Shown here piece after piece: positions 31,991 through 39,768 of a stretch of 64,000 nucleotides of DNA. Source of the DNA: Eledone cirrhosa (taxonomy: Eukaryota; Mollusca; Cephalopoda; Octopoda; Eledonidae); assembly GCA_964016885.1 (NCBI GenBank), contig OZ024743.1, positions 193,371,655 to 193,435,654 on the forward strand. The letters are read 5' to 3'. A program made the position numbers and the translations under genes. Position 1 is the stretch's first letter, and each line of letters begins with the position of its first letter. The notes under the pieces were generated by a model. That model made no database searches, was not told the origin of the DNA, and saw nothing but the letters and a program-made list of their open reading frames with translations.

Positions 31991-32019
31991 TTATGTTGTC
32001 ATTATACCACACACATATA

Positions 32020-32206
32020 ATTGTTTCTACTATTGGCACAAGGCCAGCAATTATCCAGTACATTACTGGTACTTTATTTTATCAACCCTGTAAGGATGAA
32101 AGGCAAAGTTAACCTCGACGGGATTTGAACTCAGAATGGCAAGGGCCGTAACTATGCGTCAAAGCATGGCGTCCGACCCTCTACCGATACTGCCAATTCA
32201 CCGCCC
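32020..32206 (-). mobile_element. tRNA-derived SINE with target duplication
   Basis: Full-length - copy flanked by TACCACACACATATA at about 32006 and TACCACACATATA at about 32210, a probable target-site duplication. Inverted relative to the copy at 31781, about 30 bases away. Confidence 0.9.
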
Positions 32207-32210
32207 ATAC

Positions 32211-32501
32211 CACACATATATAATGAGTAGTGATTTGAAAATTCTAGCTACAGGCTTAAAGTCTTCTTAAAAGGTAGAATTAGCTGTCAGTGGCTTCTTA
32301 GCATAGTGGCTAACACACTCACCTGGCATCCGATAGATGTGGGGTTTCTCACAGGTGGTGCTTCAGTCCACATTTTTTTTTACATCTCCAGGGATATTTT
32401 ACACAATTTTTTTCAATTATGATTTATATAGATTGACTATATTATAGTAATTTCAAATCTCAAACTTTCCAAATGCTTCATAAGTGAACAGCTTTTTAAA
32501 A

Positions 32502-32536
<35 letters not shown>

Positions 32537-32744
32537 CACACATCTAGGGAATGTAAGGTGCAGTTACTATAGATTCACCTGAGTGAGCACTCGATATATA
32601 TATATACACTTGTTTTAATGAATAATTTACTCCATTCCTGCATCAACAATGGATGATTTGCATAATGCAGTATTGTTTATCAACCCGAACAACCGGTTCT
32701 ATCCATTGGTGAACAGCCTTACATAAATGATATATATATATATA
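32211..32744. other. Spacer with TA and CT microsatellites
   Basis: CTCTCTCTATATATA at 32503-32535 and TA tracts at 32596 and 32728. A tRNA-like head fragment may lie at 32300-32345 (TTAGCATAGTGGCTAACACA). No gene. Confidence 0.4.
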
Positions 32745-32932
32745 TCATCATCATCATCATCATCATAATTTAATGTCCATCTTCCACGTTAGCATGGGTT
32801 AGACGGGAGTTGTGCCACTTGAGGCAAGGTTGGTCAAGTGACCGTGTCTCGCTCAGATAGGACTATCTGGCAGGCTTTCTACGGCTGGATGCCCTTCCTA
32901 ACACCAACCACATTTACAGTGTGGAACTGTAA
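32745..32932 (-). mobile_element. LINE 3' end fragment (ATC-tailed family)
   Basis: The (ATC)n tail, GCATGGGTTAGACGGG and CTGGATGCCCTTCCTAACAC, then an abrupt end in a TA tract at 32933. Only 190 bases remain. Confidence 0.85.
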
Positions 32933-33174
32933 TATATATATATATATCTATCATTTATTGTTGTGGCTTTCCAATTCCGAATAATATATATATATATATT
33001 AGAAAAGGGAAGTAAGGTTCTATACAAAACAGTGGATATAGAGAAAAGGTGAAGTTGGAAATAGCGTGGAAAATATATTTTAGGGTCTGTTTTTCTTTTT
33101 TTTTATCCTTTCTTTGATTCGTCAAAGTGACATTATTGAAAAAATGAGAGGGACAATTCTTTAAAAAAAAAGTT

Positions 33175-33885
33175 TTATAATATATATTTTTGCATACACA
33201 AAAACAAAATATAAACAAACGTATTTATTTCATGAAAGCACAGGTGGCTTATCATCATTGTTACTGCCGATATGCCACCCAAAAAGTTCCAGCCTGGCTG
33301 CAAGATCAGATTTTCCAGAAGGAAAAATTTTACTAGAGCAACAGAGAGACTAAGCTTCGCGATTACCATCAACAAAGCTCAGGGTCAAACCCTAAACGTG
33401 GCTGGCCTTCATCTGGGAAAACCATGCTTCTCCCATGGTCAATTGTATGTAGGATGCTCTAGGGTGAGCTCGCCAAACAATCTCTTCATCTTTGCTCCCA
33501 AGGGCCGAACAAAAAAATATTGTAATTTATGTATTTTCTGTGACTTGGAATTTCCATTATGGTTGTACAAATTATTGTAAAGTTTGTTAAAAAATGTGTT
33601 CTCTGTTCAGCCTTTATTGTTGTAACTCTTTTACCTGTTTCAGCCATCTGGCTGAGGCCATGCTGGGGCATCGCCCTTGACTATCAATTTTCAATTATCA
33701 ATTTTCAATTTCAACTATCAATTTTCTTTAACGTACTGGCTGCTGAACTGGGGAATCCTAAAAACTATTCAAACCCAACATCAGAGCACGTTTACCCCCC
33801 CCCCCCACACACACATAATATCTCTTTTGCACTGGAGTGGAGGGTCAATCCTGAAAAAATAAAATGCCGGTATACCTAGCCGGGC
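33175..33885 (+). mobile_element. Helitron-derived element with helicase C-terminus
   Basis: A copy of about 700 bases flanked by TA tracts. It has the same left start (TATTTTTGCATACACAAAAA) and right end (TGCCGGTATACCTAGC) as the inverted copy at 43725-44365. It carries the last part of a Pif1-type helicase and a noncoding tail with a poly-C/(CA) tract at 33797-33816. Confidence 0.75.
33272..33580 (+). pseudogene. Helitron helicase C-terminal fragment
   Basis: Encodes FTRATERLSFAITINKAQGQ-TL then FSHGQLYVGCSRVSSPNNLF, the last conserved helicase motifs of Helitron Rep-Hel proteins (the TINKAQGQT and the VxxSRV motifs). Everything upstream, including Walker A, is missing, so it has no activity. 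A one-base shift near 33520 breaks the final residues compared with the paralogue at 43834. Confidence 0.82.
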
Positions 33886-34025
33886 GCCAGCCGGACGGGC
33901 CAGATACTATATATATATGTATGTATATATATATTCTGGGAAATATCATTTTAACCCTTTTGATACCAACCTGACCAGAACTAGCTCTGGCTTTATGAAA
34001 CAAAACCACTTATTTTAAAGAGTTC

Positions 34026-35510
34026 TTATTAAAATTAGAATCTTCTAACACAGTTGTGGGGCTAGTGGGTCAGTGACGTCACGTAAGTGGCTGGGGAGCC
34101 TTGCTAGAAGTATAGAGGTCAGTGACGTCACATAGGTGGCTGGAGAGCCTTGCTAGAAGTATAGGAGTTAGTGACGTCATATAGGTGGCTGGAGAGTCTT
34201 GCTAGAAGTATAGGAGTTAGTGACGTTATATAGGTAGCTGGAGAGCCTTGCTAGAAGTATAGGAGTTAGTGACGTTATATAGGTAGCTGGAGAGCCTTGC
34301 TAGAAGTATAGGAGTTAGTGACGTCATATAGGTGGCTGGAGAGCCTTGCTAGAAGTATAGGAGTTAGTGACGTCATATAGGTGGCTGGAGAGCCTTGCTA
34401 GAAGTATAGGAGTTAGTGACGTCATATAGGTGGCTGGAGAGTCTTGCTAGAAGTATAGAGGTCAGTGATGTCATATAGGTGGCTGGAGAGTCTTGCTAGA
34501 AGTATAGAGGTCAGTGATGTCATATAGGTGGCTGGAGAGTCTTGCTAGAAGTATAGGAGTTAGTGACGTCATATAGGTGGCTGGAGAGTCTTGCTAGAAG
34601 TATAGGAGTTAGTGACGTCATATAGGTGGCTGGAGAGCCTTGCTAGAAGTATAGGAGTTAGTGACGTCATATAGGTGGCTGGAGAGCCTTGCTAGAAGTA
34701 TAGGAGTTAGTGACGTCATATAGGTGGCTGGAGAGTCTTGCTAGAAGTATAGGAGTCAGTGATGTCATATAGGTGGCTGGAGTGTCTTGCTAGAAGTATA
34801 GAGGTTAGTGATGTCATATAGGTGGCTGGAGAGTCTTGCTAGAAGTATAGGAGTTAGTGACGTCATATAGGTGGCTGGAGAGTCTTGCTAGAAGTATAGG
34901 AGTTAGTGACGTCATATAGGTGGCTGGAGAGCCTTGCTAGAAGTATAGGAGTTAGTGACGTCATATAGGTGGCTGGAGAGTCTTGCTAGAAGTATAGGAG
35001 TCAGTGATGTCATATAGGTGGCTGGAGAGTCTTGCTAGAAGTATAGAGGTCAGTGATGTCATATAGGTGGCTGGAGAGTCTTGCTAGAAGTATAGAGGTC
35101 AGTGATGTCATATAGGTGGCTGGAGTGTCTTGCTAGAAGTATAGAGGTCAGTGATGTCATATAGGTGGCTGGAGTGTCTTGCTAGAAGTATAGAGGTCAG
35201 TGATGTCATATAGGTGGCTGGAGAGTCTTGCTAGAAGTATAGAGGTCAGTGATGTCATATAGGTGGCTGGAGAGTCTTGCTAGAAGTATAGAGGTCAGTG
35301 ATGTCATATAGGTGGCTGGAGAGTCTTGCTAGAAGTATAGGAGTTAGTGACGTCATATAGGTGGCTGGAGAGTCTTGCTAGAAGTATAGGAGTTAGTGAT
35401 GTCACATAGGTGGCTGGAGAGTCTTGCTAGAAGTATAGGAGTTAGTGATGTCATATAGGTGGCTGGAGAGCCTTGCTAGAAGTATAGGAGTTAGTGACGT
35501 CATGTAAGCA
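34026..35510. repeat. 49-bp minisatellite, 30 units, each with a CRE or CRE-like octamer
   Basis: A tandem array with a strict 49-bp period and no indels: the octamer recurs from 34074 to 35495 in exactly 29 steps of 49. The unit reads roughly GTGACGTCATATAGGTGGCT-GGAGAGYCTTGCTAGAAGTA-TAGGAGTTA. By direct count 15 units carry the perfect palindrome TGACGTCA (the cAMP-response element bound by CREB/CREM/ATF proteins), 2 carry TGACGTTA and 13 carry TGATGTCA. The TGATGTCA units mostly also carry AGAGGTCA in place of GGAGTTA just before, so two monomer subtypes are interleaved. First and last units read GTAAG where the inner ones read ATAGG. The array lies upstream of ARMC3. Confidence 0.95.
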
Positions 35511-35729
35511 GGACAACCAGTGTGGTCCTCTTCCCTTTTGGTTGTCGTGTCAGTAGTATGTGATTACTCTATGAGCTCAGGTACATGTCGCTAGGTTCTG
35601 GTCAGAGGTTTGGCAGGTAGGGCTCTCATGGATATATCATATCTAGATAGGATCAATGATAAGAGAGGACTCACGAGGTAGGCGAGCTTTGCTTTTTCTC
35701 TCACAACAATAGTTTTATGTAAGAACTAT

Positions 35730-35960
35730 ATGTTAAGCTACCATCTTAGTAAGGAAGTGGTCGAGCCCATAGCAGTGGAGACTTCTGGTGTCCTTGGCCC
35801 TAGGACCACCGCCCTACTCCACACCATCAGCACGGAGTTGGCTACCTGCAGATGTGAGCCTCGTGAGCTGGAATGGCTCTTCCAATGCATCTCCTTCACC
35901 ATCCTCCTGGGAAACGCCTTCTCTATTCTGTTCATCAGGGCTGCAGGGCAGCCAGCACGT
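35730..35960 (+). pseudogene. Transposon ORF C-terminal fragment near ARMC3
   Basis: Reads LSKEVVEPIAVETSGVLGPR then TTALLHTISTELATC, EWLFQCISFTILLGNAFSIL. This is the same module as 4735-4890 and 29080-29265, more diverged. It sits between the 49-bp minisatellite and ARMC3 exon 1 and could be mistaken for a 5' exon of the gene. I see no splice sites that would join it to ARMC3. Confidence 0.5.
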
Positions 35961-36338
35961 GGGTCCCCATTTGCTTATAATAGCGAGAGAGACAGAGTGT
36001 TCAATGACCAAACTGCTTGAAACTACTCCTTTCTACAATACAAAGCTGTTTATTTTAACATATATACACATTTAAGTTACAAGGTGAATGAATTTTTAGT
36101 AAAACCCTTAATTGAAATAGACTGTATTTCATTAAAAACACAGTCACGAAAGTGTTAACTATAAATATATATTAATACTTGTTTCAAATTAAGAAGTCCT
36201 CAAATTTCTCTTCGTCTCCACTGGTTATGTTAAGCAATTTGTTTTTTGTTAACTAATTTTAAAAAAATTACTCTTTAATTATTCATATTCTCTTCTTTGC
36301 ATTCATTTTTTAATTTTCAGTTGTTTTAAATCTTCAAG
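35960..36338 (+). other. ARMC3 5' flank: AT-rich, no clear core promoter
   Basis: This stretch between a transposon ORF fragment and ARMC3 exon 1 is AT-rich and shows no CpG island, no convincing TATA box and no open frame. The splice acceptor at 36320 means part of it is probably an intron of the 5' untranslated region. Confidence 0.4.
36307..36320 (+). promoter_or_regulatory. Probable splice acceptor before ARMC3 exon 1
   Basis: A T-rich tract ending in TTTTCAG at 36320, 18 bases before the start codon. It suggests the first coding exon is an internal exon and that transcription starts in an unseen noncoding exon upstream, possibly near or beyond the 49-bp minisatellite. Inference from consensus only. 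Confidence 0.5.
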
Positions 36339-36386
36339 ATGGTCAAAAAAGGGAAGAAAGAAGAGAAGCCTCCAGCGGAAGATGTT
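36339..36386 (+). CDS. ARMC3: ARMC3 coding exon 1 (start codon)
   Basis: Sixteen codons, M-VKKGKKEEKPPAEDV, ending in phase 0 at a consensus donor GTATGT (36387-36392). The Lys-rich start followed by a Pro pair and an acidic DV is how the ARMC3 N-terminus reads in other animals, and exon 2 resumes with the expected FDPL. A splice acceptor (TTTTCAG ending at 36320) lies 18 bases before the ATG, so at least one noncoding 5' exon probably lies further upstream. The ATG is chosen because it is the only Met in the exon and the frame matches exon 2. On its own the exon is too short to prove anything; the call rests on its phase and sequence fit with exon 2. Confidence 0.8.
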
Positions 36387-36517
36387 GTATGTAGATTTTA
36401 ATTTTGAATTTTTGTCTTTAATTAATTTTCTATGCATCTTATCCCACTTTTAAAATGAAAACTAAATTTTTTTTTTTAGAAAACTATAAGTTTAGGTTAA
36501 ACTCTTTCATTGCCATA

Positions 36518-37213
36518 TTTGTGATAAAATAATCTTTCATTGCCATATCTATATATATAAAACTGAGGATGTCTGTCTGTTTGTGTGTGAGTTCGAATCC
36601 CTAAAACTCGAGAACCACCAAACCGACTGTTTTCAAACTTTACACATGTAATACTTATGTTTCAAGGAGTGTTCTGAGCAAAAAAATCTTTCAAATTTTC
36701 AATGCCCTATAGACCGTATTAGGCGATTTAGCGATCTCGCTCTATAATTCTTAGTCTTTCTCTTTTTAGATAGATACATACATATAAGGTCACGCCCTCA
36801 TAATATCTGTCTGTATGTCTGGCTGTATGCATTACGTCACTTCCCTGAGGGTGTGTGTGTGAGTTTGAATCCTTAAAACTCGAGAAGTACCCAACCGATT
36901 TTTTTCAAACTTTAGCTATGTATTACTTATGTTTCATTACTTATGCACATAAAAAATTCAACTTTTTTTTTTATCTCCTAGATTTTTATCAACTATGTAT
37001 TAGTCAGTCTCTTCTTCATACCGTAAGCAAAGAAAATCCAACATTCTTATGGCCTAGAGCCCGCATTAGGTGAAAAACTTCATTTTTTCAGCTTCTTAGG
37101 GCTTTTTGGAGGCGTTACTTCTAGCCGATTTTCCTGCTAGTTTATGATAAAATAATCTTTCATTGCCATATTTATGATAAAATAATCTTTCATTGCCATA
37201 TTTGTGATAAAAT
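36518..37213. repeat. 30-bp minisatellite split by a Helitron
   Basis: The unit TTTRTGATAAAATAATCTTT-CATTGCCATA occurs at 36518-36547, 37141-37170 and 37171-37200, with partial units at 36502-36517 and 37201-37213. The first and second whole units are separated by the 593-bp Helitron. Without the insert the repeat is in perfect register. Confidence 0.95.
36548..37140 (+). mobile_element. Non-autonomous Helitron, exact ends
   Basis: Begins TCTATATATATAAAACTGAG and ends TTTTCCTGCTAG, with A before and T after. The empty site is known exactly because the flanks are a tandem repeat. It contains two successive blocks of the GTCTGTCTGT...AACTCGAG...CCAACCGA type (36560 and 36810), so it is itself an internal duplication or a nested pair. 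It holds no coding sequence and begins 162 bases after the ARMC3 exon 1 donor. Confidence 0.88.
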
Positions 37214-37280
37214 ATACATACACCTACATACGCATATACATACATATATACACACATACACATACACACACATATATATA

Positions 37281-37549
37281 CTATAAGGATAAGGAACAAG
37301 GATCCAGTGTTGCATCATAACATATTTAATAACATATTACATATGTTTCACTATCGATCATCTCGAGGCAAGACCTATTATAGATCGAACCTGACTCATA
37401 TACCAAGCATATCTGACGACCTTTCGATTACAGAGTCAGGTTCGATCTATAATAGGTCCTGCCTCGAGCTGATCAATAGTCAAACATATGTAATATGTCA
37501 TTAAATACGTTATGATGCAACACTGAATCCTTGTTCCTTATCCTTATAG
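37281..37549. repeat. Foldback: 117-bp inverted arms, 35-bp loop
   Basis: Arms at 37281-37397 and 37433-37549 are close complements: CTATAAGGATAAGGAACAAG against CTTGTTCCTTATCCTTATAG, and CCTATTATAGATCGAACCTG against its complement. No coding potential. Flanked by a TA tract on the left. Confidence 0.93.
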
Positions 37550-37793
37550 TATTATACTCTGCTATGTGCGAGCATTGAGTGCTCAACTGGCATACCGCCT
37601 ACAAACGCATTTTTCATGCAACCGTGTCACCCATAGTTAATGTCTCCCCCCCCCCTATTGGAGAAAATCGATTGTTTTTCTTTAATTTTCATCTGTGATT
37701 TTGTTTTACACGTTTTTATTGAATGTAAACTTCCCCCATTGTACTTGTCCCCTTCTTTTGTGCCCTTGTGGCTAATAAAGAAATATATATATA
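37550..37793. other. Spacer, nothing recognised
   Basis: Unique sequence with a poly-C run at 37646-37656. Confidence 0.35.
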
Positions 37794-37888
37794 CTAGCTG
37801 AGGTACCCAGCTTCACCAAGGTTAACAAATGATATGAGAAGATCGGCAGAAGAGAAAACGTCTGTATTGAATGTATTGTCTTGTTTTC
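37794..37888 (-). mobile_element. Helitron 3' end fragment
   Basis: On - it ends GGTACCTCAGCTAG followed by T, matching the other Helitron ends in the window. Truncated by or against the piggyBac element that begins near 37889. Confidence 0.6.
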
Positions 37889-38077
37889 CCCTTTAGTGTT
37901 CAAACCGCCCGAAATCGCCCGATAACACCCACACTAAAAAAAAATCGTTCTAAAAATAAACAAACAATCATCAAAATCAGGTCAATTCGAGATTACTGCG
38001 AGATTAGACCATTACCGCAAAAATTAACACTTAATATAGTGAAACAACAAATGTTTTTTTAACTTTGAAAGTACAAC

Positions 38078-39292
38078 ATGGATTTTTTATTCAACATGGC
38101 TTATGAAAGTAGCGATACCGACTTTGAAGGTTTTACACATGACGACATTCAGAATAAACAAGAAACAAACGATAATATTAGTGATTTATCTTCAAATGAA
38201 TCTGATGTTTTTATTTCTGAAATTTCGTCCAACGATGATTGTTTTGAAAGTGAAAACGAAGGAGATCTCCAGGGCACCATTGAAAATATTACAGCAATGT
38301 GGTTGAAAAATACCACACTAATATATGTTCCCGATTTTATTCAAAATACTGGTCCACAACACACATTAGCTCCCGATGCTAAAGCACTGGATTATTTCTT
38401 TTTGTTTTTACCACAAACTTTCTTCGAAGTTGTGGCAGAAGAGATTAATTGATATGCCCAACAACAGATTTCAAATCGAGGAAAACCCGATCTGTTTGGC
38501 GACCGACAGATGCTGCGGAAATGCAAGCATTTTTTACCGTAAATATTATGTTCGGTATAAAACAATTTCCAAGACTGTGGAATTACTGGAACACTGATAT
38601 AAGGTTTAGTGATCCTTATATATGAAATACTAGCAGTGGTACCAGGCGTTTCATGGGATAAGGTATTGTGAAATATATAACCGCCTTAGCTAAGCTTAGT
38701 ATTGCCACAACCACGGCTGGCAAAGAAGTAAGGGTCTGGTGGTACTAAGTAAGCAACACTGTGGCTTAAAATGTGAGGAAGAAGTTGTGTGCACTTACCA
38801 ACTGTTTGGGGAATGAGTGTGAGATTTGTCTTGAGCAAGGGTGGCAGAATAACCGGAGGCAGCAGACAGCCAGACATACAGACAGATATTATAAGGGCGT
38901 GTTCTGGACGTAGAGCGAATTGTAGGAAGTGATGTAAGGCAGACAGCCAGACATACAGACAGATATTATAAGGGCGCGACGTTATATGTATGTATCTATC
39001 TAAAAAGAGAAAGACTAAGAATTATAGAGAGAGATCGCTAAATCGCCTAATGCGGTCCCTAGGGCATTGAAAATTTGAAATTTTTTTGCTCAGAACACTT
39101 CCTGAAACATAAGTATTACATGTGTAGAGTTTGAAAACAGTCGGTTGGGTGCTTCTCTAGTTTTAGGGATTCAAACTCACACACACAGACAGACATCCTC
39201 AGTTTTCTATATATAGATTATGCCGAAAACAATGTATTTATTATTAAACCAGTATTTGCACCTGGTTGATACTTCGAATGCCCCTATTAATT
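38078..39292 (+). pseudogene. piggyBac transposase N-terminal fragment, interrupted
   Basis: Starts with an acidic segment (SSDTDFEGFTHDDIQNKQET), typical of piggyBac N-termini, then APDAKALDYFFLFLPQTFFE and VVAEEIN. The TGA at 38450 stands where the family has NRYAQQ, so it is a likely CGA to TGA change. After a shift near 38510 come MQAFFTVNIMFGIKQFPRLW and NYWNTDIRFSDPYI, family hallmarks. Across the Helitron the frame continues exactly with MPKTMYLLLNQYLHLVDTSN at 39220-39279 and a stop after APIN. The DDE/D catalytic residues lie further on and are absent. The protein would have cut and pasted DNA at TTAA; this copy is dead. Confidence 0.83.
38631..39217 (-). mobile_element. Non-autonomous Helitron inside piggyBac, exact ends
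   Basis: On - it begins TCTATATATAGAAAACTGAG and ends GGTACCACTGCTAG, with A before and T after. It is a relative of the + copy at 36548 (shared GATGTCTGTCTGT start, AATCGCCTAA and AAAAGAGAAAGACTAAG blocks in inverted orientation). The piggyBac reading frame resumes in phase on the other side. Confidence 0.9.
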
Positions 39293-39451
39293 AATTTCAC
39301 CTGCCCATAAAAGTCAAATTTGTCAAGTAAAATTATATAATTGTAAATTATTGATATTTAAACATCTGACAAAATTTCACGCCTCCACATAGAAAATTAA
39401 GAAAATTACAAACAAATAAAATTGATAACCCTCTTGAGTATGATTAACTGA

Positions 39452-39624
39452 AAATAATTGTTTCTACTTTTGACACAAGGCCAGTACATTACTGGTACTT
39501 TATTTTATTGACCCCGTAAGGATGAAAGGCAAAGTTAACCTCGGCGGGATTTGAACTCAGAATGGCAAGAGCCGTAACTCTATGCATCAAAGCATCGCGG
39601 CCGACCCTTTATCGTTACTGCCAA
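39452..39624 (-). mobile_element. tRNA-derived SINE, short deletion
   Basis: Full-length except for about 15 bases missing after ACAAGGCCAG. Confidence 0.88.
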
Positions 39625-39683
39625 AATGCGAACAGATAAGCATGACGTTTGAAAATTAATGCGAATGCTAAAAATGGTTACAG

Positions 39684-39695
39684 TGTGTGTGTGTA

Positions 39696-39728
<33 letters not shown>

Positions 39729-39768
39729 TGTGTGTGTATGTTTGTGTGTGTTTGTGTATATATATATA
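39684..39768. repeat. (TG)n and (TA)n microsatellite
   Basis: GT repeats with TATG interruptions, then TATATATA up to the Helitron end. Confidence 0.9.

Larger units (their letters stand above)
37889..39292 (+). mobile_element. piggyBac-type DNA transposon, 5' part, split by a Helitron
   Basis: The left end CCCCTTTAGTGTTCAAACCG resembles piggyBac terminal repeats (CCCTTT-start next to TTAA; here TTTT precedes, so the target site has decayed). The transposase ORF starts at 38078. The Helitron at 38631-39217 lies inside it. The right end is missing. Confidence 0.75.

Noticed and set aside
34026..35510. CRISPR-like array (regular 49-bp spacing)
   Set aside because: The whole unit is repeated with no variable spacers, and the genome is animal. 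It is a minisatellite.
35730..36020. A 5' exon of ARMC3
   Set aside because: The peptide matches the transposon module at 4735 and 28880, ends in its own stop and shows no donor site leading to the ARMC3 frame.
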